Shown: positions 19,761 through 28,749 of the stretch, piece after piece
Position numbering within the stretch: the first letter of the stretch is position 1
How the letters are laid out: each line of letters opens with the position of its first letter
DNA from: Luteimonas sp. MC1572
GTDB taxonomy: Bacteria; Pseudomonadota; Gammaproteobacteria; Xanthomonadales; Xanthomonadaceae
Assembly: GCF_016615815.1 (NCBI RefSeq)
Contig: NZ_CP067112.1
Location: 2,542,001-2,606,000 of the forward strand
Direction: 5' to 3'
Length of the DNA stretch: 64,000 bases
Notes under the pieces: model-generated
What the model was told of the DNA's origin: nothing
Databases searched by the model: none
Seen by the model: only the letters and a program-made list of their open reading frames with translations
Program-made: the position numbers and the translations under genes

Positions 19761-22592
19761 ATGCTGGAGTTGATGCTGGCCCTGCCGTTCCTGTTTGCGC
19801 TGGTGCTCGCGATCCTCCGCGATGCGCCGGCCCGCGCATGTGCGTGGCTGGCCGGGCTGGCGCCCCTCCTGGGCCTGGCGATCCTGGCATGGTTCACCCC
19901 GGACGTGATCGCGGGTGGCATCCCGCGGGCGATGCACGACTGGCTGCCGGAGGCCGGACTGGCGCTGAGCCTGCGCCTCGACGGACTGGCGTGGATGTTC
20001 GCGCTGATGGTGCTGGGCATCGGCGGCCTGGTGGTGATGTATGCCCACTACTACCTCGGGCCGCAGGAAAAGACCCGGCGCTTCTTCTGCTTCCTGCTGC
20101 TGTTCATGGGCGCGATGCTGGGCATGGTGCTGTCCGGCAACCTGCTGCTCACGGTGGTGTTCTGGGAGCTGACATCGATCAGCTCGTTCCTGCTGATCGG
20201 CTTCTGGTTCCACCGCGACGACGCCCGCGAGGGCGCGCGCATGGCACTCACCATCACCGCGGCCGGCGGCCTGGCGCTGCTGGGCGGCGTGGTGCTGATC
20301 GGCCGCGTGGTGGGCAGCTACGAGCTGGACGCCGTGCTCGCGTCGGGCGCCGCGATCCGCGCCCACGAGCTCTATCCCTGGATCCTGGGCCTGGTGCTGG
20401 CCGCGGTGTTCACCAAGAGCGCGCAGTTCCCGTTCCACTTCTGGCTCCCGCACGCGATGGCGGCACCGACGCCGGTGTCCGCCTACCTGCACTCGGCGAC
20501 CATGGTGAAGGCCGGCGTGTTCCTGCTGGCGCGGCTGCATCCCTCGCTCGCCGGCACCGACCTGTTCTTCTACGTGGTGTCCGGCATCGGCGCGCTGACC
20601 CTGCTGGTCGGCGCGTGGAACGCCATCTTCCAGCACGACATGAAGGGCGTGCTGGCGTACTCCACCATCTCGCACCTCGGCCTGATCACCCTGCTGCTGG
20701 GCCTGTCGACGCCGATGGCGACGGTGGCGGCGCTGTTCCACATCCTCAACCACGCGACGTTCAAGGCCTCGCTGTTCATGGCCGCCGGCATCATCGACCA
20801 CGAGGCCGGCACCCGCGACATGCGACGGCTGGGCGGGCTGTGGCGGCTGATGCCCTACACCAGTGCACTGGCCATCATCGCCTCGCTGGCGATGGCCGGC
20901 ATTCCGCTGCTCAACGGCTTCCTGTCCAAGGAGATGTTCTTCGCGCAGGCGCTGGAGATCGAGGGCGACGATGCGATGCGCACCTTCATCACCGTGGCGG
21001 CGTTCCTGTTCGCGACCTTCGGCGTGGCCTACAGCCTGCGTTTCGTCCATGACACCTTCCTCGGCAGTGGCCCGCGCGAGGTGACGCAGGAGGTCCACGA
21101 GGCGCCGACCTTCATGCGCTTGCCGGTGGCCGTGCTTGTGATCGCCTGCGTTGCGGTCGGCGTGGCGCCGCAGTGGACCGTCGGCCCGCTGCTGGCCACC
21201 GCCGCGCGCGGCGTGCTCGGCGACGCGGTGCCCGCGTACAGCCTGTCGGTCTGGCACGGCTTCAACATGCCGCTGCTGATGAGCCTCGGCGGCGTGGCCT
21301 GCGGCGTCGCGCTATACCTCGGCCTGCGCAAGGTGCTGGACCTGCACGCCATCGTGCAGCGCTCGCTGGGGCGCCGGCTGTTCCACCTCAACATCGAGGC
21401 GCTGTTCCGCCTTGCGCGGCGCTTCACCCACACCATCGCCAACGGCAGCATGCAGCGCAGCCTGCTGTGGCTGGTGCTGGTGGCGATTTCCGCGGGCGCC
21501 GCGCCCTTCATCGCCGGCTGGGGCGAGCCGCGCGAAGCGCTCGTCTTCGAATCCAGGCCGATGGTGCACCTGGCCTGGGTGCTGTGGCTGATGCTGGTCG
21601 GCTGCGCGCTCGCCACGCTGGCCCTGTACCGCCAGCGCCTGCTCGCGGTGCTGGTGATGGGCGGCTGCGGGCTGGCGGTCAGCATGACGTTCGTGGCGCT
21701 TTCGGCACCCGACCTGGCCCTGACCCAGCTGCTGGTGGAACTGGTGACCGTCGCCCTGATGCTGCTTGGCCTGCACTACCTGCCCAAGGATTCGCCACCA
21801 CCGCGTTCACTGCCGCGCCGGGTGCGCGACGGCGTGGTGGCGCTGGCGGCCGGTGCCGGCACCGCCGGCCTGGCGTGGGCGATGATGGTGCGGCCGCCGG
21901 TCAACGCCGCGGCCGCCGAGATCACCGCGCGCGCGCTGCCCGAGGCGTGGGGCAGCAACATCGTCAACGTGATCCTGGTCGACTTCCGCGGTTTCGACAC
22001 CCTGGGCGAGATCACCGTGTTCGGCATCGCCGGGCTGGTGGTGCACGCCATGCTGCGCCGCGCGCGCATGGCGCCGGAGAAGATCATGCCCGGCCCGCCG
22101 GTCAAGCTGCCGGTGCCGGCCGACCTCGCGCAGATGATGTTCCCGCTGACGCTGGTGGTGTCGATCTTCCTGTTCCTGCGCGGCCACAACGCGCCGGGCG
22201 GCGGCTTCATCGCCGGCCTGACGCTGGCCGTGCCGCTGCTGATCCAGTACGTGATCCAGGGCGCCGAGTCGGTGGAATCGCGGTTCGGCTTCGACTACAT
22301 CCGCGCCATCGGCGCCGGGCTGATGGTCGCGCTGGTCGCGGGCGTGGGCCCCATGCTGTTCGGCCTGCCGTTCCTCAGCAGCGGCCACTACGACCTGGAG
22401 CTGCCGCTGCTCGGCGTCATCCCGCTGGCCAGTTCGGCGGCGTTCGACGTCGGCGTGTACCTGGTGGTGTTCGGCAGCACCATGCTGATCCTGTCGATGA
22501 TGGGCACGCTGAAGCCTTCCAAGACCATGGTCGCCCACCGGGGCACCATCAACCCGGCCACGCGCTCGGCCGTCACCGGGGAGGCCAACTGA
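19761..22592 (+). CDS. mrpA: Mrp Na+/H+ antiporter subunit A fused to subunit B
   Basis: 943-residue polytopic subunit of the multisubunit Na+(K+)/H+ antiporter, related to complex I subunit NuoL. The proton-channel core is seen in FWELTSISSFLLIGFWFHRD, FTKSAQFPFHFWLPHAMAAP and AYLHSATMVKAGVFLLARLH. After about residue 790 the protein continues into a MrpB (MnhB) domain with LRGHNAPGGGFIAGL and FDVGVYLVVFGSTMLILSMM. Separate MrpB is absent, as in group 2 (PhaAB) operons. The stop shares a base with the mrpC start (TGATG). First gene of six overlapping genes. Confidence 0.96.
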   Translation: MLELMLALPFLFALVLAILRDAPARACAWLAGLAPLLGLAILAWFTPDVIAGGIPRAMHDWLPEAGLALSLRLDGLAWMFALMVLGIGGLVVMYAHYYLGPQEKTRRFFCFLLLFMGAMLGMVLSGNLLLTVVFWELTSISSFLLIGFWFHRDDAREGARMALTITAAGGLALLGGVVLIGRVVGSYELDAVLASGAAIRAHELYPWILGLVLAAVFTKSAQFPFHFWLPHAMAAPTPVSAYLHSATMVKAGVFLLARLHPSLAGTDLFFYVVSGIGALTLLVGAWNAIFQHDMKGVLAYSTISHLGLITLLLGLSTPMATVAALFHILNHATFKASLFMAAGIIDHEAGTRDMRRLGGLWRLMPYTSALAIIASLAMAGIPLLNGFLSKEMFFAQALEIEGDDAMRTFITVAAFLFATFGVAYSLRFVHDTFLGSGPREVTQEVHEAPTFMRLPVAVLVIACVAVGVAPQWTVGPLLATAARGVLGDAVPAYSLSVWHGFNMPLLMSLGGVACGVALYLGLRKVLDLHAIVQRSLGRRLFHLNIEALFRLARRFTHTIANGSMQRSLLWLVLVAISAGAAPFIAGWGEPREALVFESRPMVHLAWVLWLMLVGCALATLALYRQRLLAVLVMGGCGLAVSMTFVALSAPDLALTQLLVELVTVALMLLGLHYLPKDSPPPRSLPRRVRDGVVALAAGAGTAGLAWAMMVRPPVNAAAAEITARALPEAWGSNIVNVILVDFRGFDTLGEITVFGIAGLVVHAMLRRARMAPEKIMPGPPVKLPVPADLAQMMFPLTLVVSIFLFLRGHNAPGGGFIAGLTLAVPLLIQYVIQGAESVESRFGFDYIRAIGAGLMVALVAGVGPMLFGLPFLSSGHYDLELPLLGVIPLASSAAFDVGVYLVVFGSTMLILSMMGTLKPSKTMVAHRGTINPATRSAVTGEAN

Positions 22593-22954
22593 TGGAGTTC
22601 GCGATCGCCAGCGGTATCGGCGTGCTGGTCTCGACCGGCGTGTACCTGATGCTGCGCGCCCGCTCGTTCGACGTGATCCTGGGGCTGACCCTGCTGTCGT
22701 ACGCCACCAACCTGCTGATCTTCTCAAGCGGCCGCCTGGTGGTGGGCAAGCCGCCGATCCTTCGCGACGGCGTCGACGCCACGCTGGCCAACTACACCGA
22801 CCCGCTGCCGCAGGCGCTGGTCCTGACCGCGATCGTGATCGCGTTCGCCATGACCGCGGTGATGATCGTGCTGGCCATGCGCAGCCGCGCCGACAACGAC
22901 AGCGACCATGTCGACGCCGGCGACATGATCGACCGCCCGGGGAAGGAGTCGTGA
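22592..22954 (+). CDS. mrpC: Mrp antiporter subunit C
   Basis: 120-residue subunit related to NuoK, with three TM segments: SGIGVLVSTGVYLMLRARSF, VILGLTLLSYATNLLIFSSG and PQALVLTAIVIAFAMTAVMI. Overlaps mrpA by one base and mrpD by four. The ~20-residue C-terminal tail is acidic and soluble. Confidence 0.94.
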   Translation: MEFAIASGIGVLVSTGVYLMLRARSFDVILGLTLLSYATNLLIFSSGRLVVGKPPILRDGVDATLANYTDPLPQALVLTAIVIAFAMTAVMIVLAMRSRADNDSDHVDAGDMIDRPGKES

Positions 22955-24504
22955 GCCAGCTGCCGATCCTGCCGATCCTGCTGCCGCTGCTCGGCGGCGC
23001 GCTGTCGCTGTTCGTGGAGCACCGCCGCTTCGGCACCGTGGTGCAGCGCTCGGTGGGCTGGATCTCGATGCTGGCCACGTTTGCAGCGGCCGTGATGCTG
23101 GTGGCGCGTGCCGGCGACGACCAGGTGCTGGTCTACCTGCTCGGCGACTGGCCGGCGCGGATCGGCATCGCGCTGGTGGTGGACCGCCTGTCGGCGCTGA
23201 TGGTGCTCGCCACCGCGATGCTCGCGGGCGCCTGCCTGCTGCACGCCTGCTCCGGCTGGGACCGGCGCGCGCCGCATTTCCACGCGCTCTTCCAGTTCCA
23301 GCTGATGGGCCTCAACGGCGCGTTCCTGACCGGCGACATCTTCAACCTGTTCGTGTTCTTCGAGGTCATGCTGATCGCTTCCTACGGCCTGCTGCTGTCC
23401 GGCGGCCGCGGCGTGCGCATGAGCGCGGGCCTGCACTACGTGGTGTTCAACGTCGCATCGGCGACGCTGTTCCTGATCGCGCTGGGCCTGGTGTATGGCG
23501 TGTTCGGCACGCTCAACATGGCCGAACTCGCGGTGCGCGTGGCCGAGCTGCCGGCGCGCGATCTTCCGCTCGCCAAGGCCACCCTCGGCCTGCTGCTGGT
23601 GGTGTTCTGCGCCAAGGCCGCGCTGCTGCCGCTGTACCTGTGGCTGCCGGAAACCTACACGCGCGCGCCGGCGGCGGTCGCGGCGCTGTTCGTCATCATG
23701 ACCAAGGTCGGCATCTACGCGGTGCTGCGCGTCGGCTCGCTGCTGCTCGGCGAACCGGCGGGCGCCATGGCCGGATACGGCTGGGAATGGATGCTGCCCG
23801 CGGCGGTCACCGGGCTGGTGCTGGGCGCGCTGGGCGTGATGGCGGCGACGCGGCTGCGGGTGCTGGTGGTGTACCTGGTGCTGGTGTCGGCGACCACGCT
23901 GTTCATCGCCTTCGGGCTGCGCCAGCCGGGCACCATCGCCGCCGGCCTGTACTACCTGGTGCACAGCAGCTTCACGGCCGCCGCACTGTTCCTGATCGCC
24001 GACCTGGTGCGCCGCGGCCGCGGCGACGCCGGCGATGCCCTGCGCGCCTTCGCGCCGGCGCCGGGCGTACGCACGATGGCCGGGGTGATGTTCCTGGTGG
24101 CGGCGGTGTCGATCGCCGGCCTGCCGCCGCTGTCCGGCTTCATCGGCAAGACGCTGCTGCTGCAGTCGGTGCCGGACGCCGCCGTGCAATGGGCATGGCC
24201 GGCCATCCTCGGCAGCAGCATGCTGGTGGTGGTGGGCCTGACCCGGGCCGGCACGCGCATCTTCTGGAAGCCGGCCCCGGCCGCCGCCGCCGTCGCCGAA
24301 CATGCCGCCGGCGCGCGCGGGCGCGGCCGCCTGCGCCTGCCCGAGACCCTCGCCACCGTGCTGCTGTTGTCCTACGGCGTGGCGATGGCGCTGGCACCGG
24401 CGCCGATCCTGCGCTACACGCAGGCCGCCGCCGCGCAGCTGCTGGCGCCGGCCGCCTACGTGCAGCACCTGCGTGCGGCGCAACCCGCGGGGCGACAGCC
24501 ATGA
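22951..24504 (+). CDS. mrpD: Mrp antiporter subunit D
   Basis: 517-residue NuoM/N-like channel subunit. GTG start within GTGA, overlapping the mrpC stop. Key blocks: LTGDIFNLFVFFEVMLIASY near residue 125, FCAKAALLPLYLWLPETYTR near 220 with the channel Lys, and SIAGLPPLSGFIGKTLLLQS near 390. Works with MrpA in cation/proton exchange for pH and Na+ homeostasis. The stop overlaps mrpE by ATGA. Confidence 0.95.
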   Translation: MSQLPILPILLPLLGGALSLFVEHRRFGTVVQRSVGWISMLATFAAAVMLVARAGDDQVLVYLLGDWPARIGIALVVDRLSALMVLATAMLAGACLLHACSGWDRRAPHFHALFQFQLMGLNGAFLTGDIFNLFVFFEVMLIASYGLLLSGGRGVRMSAGLHYVVFNVASATLFLIALGLVYGVFGTLNMAELAVRVAELPARDLPLAKATLGLLLVVFCAKAALLPLYLWLPETYTRAPAAVAALFVIMTKVGIYAVLRVGSLLLGEPAGAMAGYGWEWMLPAAVTGLVLGALGVMAATRLRVLVVYLVLVSATTLFIAFGLRQPGTIAAGLYYLVHSSFTAAALFLIADLVRRGRGDAGDALRAFAPAPGVRTMAGVMFLVAAVSIAGLPPLSGFIGKTLLLQSVPDAAVQWAWPAILGSSMLVVVGLTRAGTRIFWKPAPAAAAVAEHAAGARGRGRLRLPETLATVLLLSYGVAMALAPAPILRYTQAAAAQLLAPAAYVQHLRAAQPAGRQP

Positions 24505-24992
24505 ACCGCCGCAGCTGGCTGCCGTCCATGCCCCTGTCGCTCGGGATCATCGTGTTCTGGATGCTGATGGTCGCCGAGCTCAATCTCGCCCAGTTCGCCA
24601 TGGCGCTGCTGCTGGGGCTGGCGATCCCGCCGTTCGCCTCACGCCTGGACCGCGAGTTCGCACGCATCGGCAGCCTGCGCCCGCTGCCGCGCCTGCTGGT
24701 GGTGCTGCTGTGGGACATTCTGCTGTGCAACCTGCGCGTCGCGCGCCAGGTGCTGGGCCGCGAGTCGAGCATCCACCCGGGCTTCATCTGGTATCCGCTG
24801 GACATCGGCAACATCCACGGCATCACCGCGCTGGCCTGCTGCATCACGCTGACGCCGGGCACGGTGACCGCCGCACTGTCCGATGACCGCCGCTACCTGC
24901 TGGTGCACGTGCTCGACCTGGCCGACGAGGCGCAGCTGGTGGCCGACATCAAGCGCCGCTACGAATGCCCGCTGATGGAGATCTTCCCTTGA
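24501..24992 (+). CDS. mrpE: Mrp antiporter subunit E
   Basis: 163-residue subunit E with two N-terminal TM segments (SLGIIVFWMLMVAELNLAQF onward) and the family block HGITALACCITLTPGTVTAA near residue 110. It ends in a cytoplasmic acidic tail. Starts ATGA with mrpD and ends TTGA with mrpF. Confidence 0.94.
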   Translation: MNRRSWLPSMPLSLGIIVFWMLMVAELNLAQFAMALLLGLAIPPFASRLDREFARIGSLRPLPRLLVVLLWDILLCNLRVARQVLGRESSIHPGFIWYPLDIGNIHGITALACCITLTPGTVTAALSDDRRYLLVHVLDLADEAQLVADIKRRYECPLMEIFP

Positions 24993-25303
24993 ACACACCC
25001 GAACTCGCCGGCATCCAGCTGTTCGGTCATGGCCTGATCGACATGACGATCGGCGTGTCGATGTACGCGGTCGGTGCCTCTATGTTGCTGGCGCTGTGGC
25101 GCCTGCTGCGCGGCCCCACCGTGCCGGACCGCATCCTCGCCCTCGACACCCTCAACGTCACCGCCATCGCCGAGCTGATGCTGCTGGGCATGTACCTGAA
25201 ATCCGCGGTGTACTTCGAGGCTGCGCTGATCATCGCGATGCTCGGCTTCGTGAGCACGGTGGTGCTGTCCAAGTACGTCATCCGCCGGGACATCGTGGAA
25301 TGA
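24989..25303 (+). CDS. mrpF: Mrp antiporter subunit F
   Basis: Subunit F, about 104 residues from a TTG codon that forms TTGA with the mrpE stop, matching the 1-4 base overlaps elsewhere in this operon. Alternatives are ATG 24965 (longer overlap) and ATG 25043 (closest to the family's usual length of about 90). The conserved LLRGPTVPDRILALDTLNVT block and three TM segments identify it. Confidence 0.9.
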   Translation: MNTPELAGIQLFGHGLIDMTIGVSMYAVGASMLLALWRLLRGPTVPDRILALDTLNVTAIAELMLLGMYLKSAVYFEAALIIAMLGFVSTVVLSKYVIRRDIVE

Positions 25304-25677
25304 GCGTCTTCTGGGAACTGCTGCTGGTCGTGCTGCTGCTGGTCGGCAGCTTCTTCATCCTGATGGGCGGCATCAGCCTGGTGCGGCTGTCGGAATTCTT
25401 CAAGCGCCTGCACGGACCGACCAAGGCCAGCACCCTGGGCGTCGGCTGCGTGCTCGCCGCCTCGGTGGGCTACCACCTGTTCGTGGGCAGCGATCCGCAG
25501 CCGCGCGAGCTGCTGATCACCGCGTTCCTGCTGATCACCGCGCCGATCAGCGCGCACCTGATGTCCAAGGCGGCGCTGTCGCTGCGCATGGACGAGCGCC
25601 CGCAGCTGCCAGGCAAGTCGGACGAGGACACGCACGTGCCGCCGCGTCCCGACGGCGGCGACGACGACGCGATCTGA
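25300..25677 (+). CDS. mrpG: Mrp antiporter subunit G
   Basis: 125-residue subunit G with three TM segments and the family block GGISLVRLSEFFKRLHGPTK near residue 25. Starts ATGA with mrpF. The C-terminal ~30 residues are charged and Asp-rich (DGGDDDAI), longer than the minimal family core. Last gene of the operon; no clear terminator is seen in the 45-bp convergent gap after it. Confidence 0.94.
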   Translation: MSVFWELLLVVLLLVGSFFILMGGISLVRLSEFFKRLHGPTKASTLGVGCVLAASVGYHLFVGSDPQPRELLITAFLLITAPISAHLMSKAALSLRMDERPQLPGKSDEDTHVPPRPDGGDDDAI

Positions 25678-25722
25678 GGCGCCCCGACACGCTGGACGCC
25701 GGCGCGCCCGCCAGTTGCGGCT

Positions 25723-26673
25723 TCAGCCGAGCATCGCCAGTTCGATGCCCACCCACGCGAGCAGCGCGGCCAGCAGCAAGGCGCCTTCCACCCGGCTGAC
25801 GGTGGTGTCGCCGCGCAGCAGCGGCACCAGCAGCAGCGCGAACAGGAACGCCATCGGCAGTTCGAAGCGCACGAACGAGGCCGGTGCCGGTACCCCGCCG
25901 ACCACCGCCATGCCGCCGATCACCACCAGCAGGTTGAACAGGCAGGAGCCGATCACGTGCCCGGCGACGATGTCGCCCTGGCCACGGCGCGCCGCGGCAA
26001 CCGCCGCCGCCATTTCCGGCAGCGCGGTGCCGATCGCCACCACCAGCAGGCCGGTGACCAGCGGCTCCATGCCCAGCGCCATGCCGATGCGCGGCGCGGC
26101 GCCCACCACCAGGCCCGCGCCGTAATACAGCAGGCCGGCCGCCACCACCAGGCGGACCACGTGCAGGCCCACCCCGCCGCGCGTGGCGGCGAACGCCTGC
26201 AGCGCGTCGATCACGCCGGGCCGCTCGTCACGCGCCCGCACCAGCGCGAACACCAGCACGCCGACAAACCCGGCCAGCAGCAGCCCGCCTTCGCCGCGCG
26301 ACAGCTGGCCGTCCCAGCCGAAGCCGATCACCGCCAGCGTCGCCAGCAGCAGGACCAGCAGCAGCGGCGCGAGCGCACGCCAGCGCACCACCAGCGGCGC
26401 CGCGAGCGCCGCGGCACCGAGCGTCAATCCGACGTTGGCGATGTTGCTGCCGACGGCGTTGCCGAGCGCCAGCGCCGGCTCGCCGGCGAACACCGCGCGC
26501 GCATTGACCGCGAGTTCGGGCAACGACGTGGCGAACGCCACCAGCACCAGGCCGGCAACGAATGGCGACGCGCCCAGGCGCTGCGCCAGCCCCGAGGCGC
26601 CCTTGACCAGCGAATCACCGCCCAGCGCCAGCAGCGCGAGGCCGAGGACGAACAAACCGATGGCGGTCAGCAT
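25723..26673 (-). CDS. Calcium/sodium antiporter, CaCA family (YrbG-like)
   Basis: 316-residue inner-membrane exchanger with about ten TM segments and the two inverted alpha repeats: VAFATSLPELAVNARAVFAG near residue 45 and VAIGTALPEMAAAVAAARRG near 200. Each ends in a GS-N motif (GSNIAN, GSCLFN), which holds ion-binding residues. The ion may be Ca2+ or Na+/K+. Convergent with the Mrp operon, so the two may both serve ion homeostasis, but they are on separate transcripts. Confidence 0.92.
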   Translation of the reverse strand: MLTAIGLFVLGLALLALGGDSLVKGASGLAQRLGASPFVAGLVLVAFATSLPELAVNARAVFAGEPALALGNAVGSNIANVGLTLGAAALAAPLVVRWRALAPLLLVLLLATLAVIGFGWDGQLSRGEGGLLLAGFVGVLVFALVRARDERPGVIDALQAFAATRGGVGLHVVRLVVAAGLLYYGAGLVVGAAPRIGMALGMEPLVTGLLVVAIGTALPEMAAAVAAARRGQGDIVAGHVIGSCLFNLLVVIGGMAVVGGVPAPASFVRFELPMAFLFALLLVPLLRGDTTVSRVEGALLLAALLAWVGIELAMLG

Positions 26674-26750
26674 GGCGCGACTCCCTTGGTGGCACGGGAC
26701 GGGTCGGGTTCACGCGCGTCGCTGGCCCGGCCGCGGCGCGCGGCGAAGGC

Positions 26751-27365
26751 TCAGCTGCAGCCTTCGACGTAGTCGATCTGCGGCACCATGCCCACGCGCC
26801 ACGAAGTGACCTTGCCGGCGGCGTCGAGTTCGAACACCAGCTTCGACGGCAGGCCACCGCCATCCTCGGCTGACCTCAGTACCTTGCCGCCCTGCACGTA
26901 CTTGTGCGGCAGCGTTTCGAGCGTGCCGCCGTAGAGCGCCTGGATCGCGGCCTCGTCCATGCCGACCTTGCCGCCGCCGGGCGCGGCGATGTCGGGAGAC
27001 TCGACGCTGTAGCGCACCAGCACGTCGTTCTCGAACATGAAGGCGAGCTGCGCCGGCGTCGATTGCCCCGCCGGACTCAGGTGGAAGCAGGCCGCCGGGT
27101 CGCGCGGATCGGGCTTGCCCTGGAGCGCGCCACCGGTCCATTCGGCCCTGGCCTCTTCCGCGGTCAGGCCGAGGTCGAGCGCACCATAGCCGTTCATGCG
27201 CGCGTCGCCGGCGTCGGCGATCGCGCGCGGGCCATCGACGGCGTCCGCGGTATCGGCTTCGGCAACCGGTGCGGCTGCCACATCGGCTTCGGAGGGCGAG
27301 CGCTCCGCGCTGCAGGCGGAAAGGGCAAGGCTGAGGATGGCGATGAAGGGGGCGGCACGACGCAT
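26751..27365 (-). CDS. Uncharacterised lipoprotein
   Basis: 204-residue protein with signal MRRAAPFIAILSLALSAC and lipid Cys at 18. The mature part starts with an Ala/Asp/Glu-rich linker to about residue 55. A compact domain follows (YGALDLGLTAEEARAEWTGG, CFHLSPAG, FMFENDVLVRYSVE, GMDEAAIQALYGG, EGC at the end) with two Cys that could form a disulfide. The pattern GLT..E and DEAAIQALYG recalls small periplasmic domains of unknown role. ATG 27365 was chosen for the lipobox; AGGAG lies nine bases upstream. No function assigned. Confidence 0.75.
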   Translation of the reverse strand: MRRAAPFIAILSLALSACSAERSPSEADVAAAPVAEADTADAVDGPRAIADAGDARMNGYGALDLGLTAEEARAEWTGGALQGKPDPRDPAACFHLSPAGQSTPAQLAFMFENDVLVRYSVESPDIAAPGGGKVGMDEAAIQALYGGTLETLPHKYVQGGKVLRSAEDGGGLPSKLVFELDAAGKVTSWRVGMVPQIDYVEGCS

Positions 27366-27420
27366 TCGGCAGGCTCCTGTGGCGGGAAAAACGCAGTGCC
27401 CAAGGCTACGACAAAACCCG

Positions 27421-28725
27421 TCAACCCATCGCGAAGTGCTTCTCCAGACCGGCCCAGCAGGCCTGGTAGCCACGCTGGCGATGGGCGGCATCGAGCGCCT
27501 GTTGCGTCGGGCGGATGACCGCCCGCGTCTCGAACATGAAGGCCATGGTGTCGGTGATCACGTCCGGCTTCGACAGGTCGGCCGCGGATGCCTTGGCGAA
27601 CGTCGCCGCATCCGGGCCGTGGCCGGTCATGCAGTTGTGCAGCGAGCAGCCACCGGGCGCGAAACCTTCCGCCTTGGCGTCATAGGCGCCGTGCACCAGG
27701 CCCATGAACTCGCTGGCCACGTTGCGGTGGAACCACGGCGGGCGGAACGTGTCCTGCGCCACCAGCCAGCGCGGCGGGAAGATCGCGAAGTCCATGTTGC
27801 TGGTGCCCGGCGTGTCGCTGGGCGAATGCAGCACCAGGAAGATCGACGGATCGGGATGGTCATGGCTGATCGAGCCGATCGCGTTGAAGCGGCGCAGGTC
27901 GTACTTGTATGGCGCGTAGTTGCCGTGCCAGGCGACGACGTCGAGCGGCGAATGGCCGATCGGCGCGCGCCACAGGTGGCCCTGGAACTTGGCGATGAGC
28001 GCGAAGTCGCCCTCGGCTTCCTCGTACGCCGCGACCGGCGTGAGGAAGTCGCGCGCGTTGGCCAGGCCGTTGGAGCCGATCGGGCCGAGGTCGGGCAGGC
28101 GCAACAGCGCGCCGAAGTTCTCGCAGACATAGCCGCGCGCGTGGCCGTCGGGCAGCTCGACGCGGAAGCGCAGGCCGCGCGGGATCACCGCGATCTCCTG
28201 CGGCTCGACGTCGATCACGCCGAGCTCGGTGGCGATGCGCAGGCGACCCTGCTGCGGGACGATCAGCAGTTCGCCGTCGGCGCTGTAGAAGAACCGGCCG
28301 CGCATCGGCGCATTGGCCGCGTACAGGTGGATGCCGACGCCGGTACCCGCCGCGGCGCCGCCGTTGCCGGCCACGGTGAACAGCCCGTCGACGAAATCGA
28401 CCTGGCTGCCATCCGCCGGCATCGGCAGCGGGTCCCAGCGCAGCTGGTCGGGCGTGACCGGCCCGTGCCCGAAGTCGTCATGGAAGCGCGGCTGCACGTA
28501 CGGTTCGAAACTGCCGTGCATCGCCGCCGGGCGGATCCGGTACAGCCAGCTGCGCCGGTTGGCGTGCCGCGGCGCGGTGAACGCCGTGCCCGTGAACTGC
28601 TCGGCATACAGGCCGAACGCGACCTTCTGCGGCGAGTTGCGCCCCACCGGCAGCGCACCGGCGATCGCCTCGCTGGCGAACTCGTTGCCGAAGCCGGACA
28701 GGTAGCGGTCGGTCGATGCGGTCAT
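27421..28725 (-). CDS. hmgA: Homogentisate 1,2-dioxygenase
   Basis: Non-haem Fe(II) enzyme that opens homogentisate to maleylacetoacetate in tyrosine/phenylalanine catabolism. 434 residues, normal length. Diagnostic segments: [19 protein letters not shown] at the N-terminus, [14 protein letters not shown] near 275, [20 protein letters not shown] near 320 with ligand His, and [15 protein letters not shown] near 362. It lies 24 bp after hppD, so the pair forms an operon catalysing consecutive steps. The next enzymes (maleylacetoacetate isomerase, FahA) are not in the window. Confidence 0.97.
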   Translation of the reverse strand: MTASTDRYLSGFGNEFASEAIAGALPVGRNSPQKVAFGLYAEQFTGTAFTAPRHANRRSWLYRIRPAAMHGSFEPYVQPRFHDDFGHGPVTPDQLRWDPLPMPADGSQVDFVDGLFTVAGNGGAAAGTGVGIHLYAANAPMRGRFFYSADGELLIVPQQGRLRIATELGVIDVEPQEIAVIPRGLRFRVELPDGHARGYVCENFGALLRLPDLGPIGSNGLANARDFLTPVAAYEEAEGDFALIAKFQGHLWRAPIGHSPLDVVAWHGNYAPYKYDLRRFNAIGSISHDHPDPSIFLVLHSPSDTPGTSNMDFAIFPPRWLVAQDTFRPPWFHRNVASEFMGLVHGAYDAKAEGFAPGGCSLHNCMTGHGPDAATFAKASAADLSKPDVITDTMAFMFETRAVIRPTQQALDAAHRQRGYQACWAGLEKHFAMG

Positions 28726-28749
28726 GGCAGGGCTCCCGGAACCCGTTGG

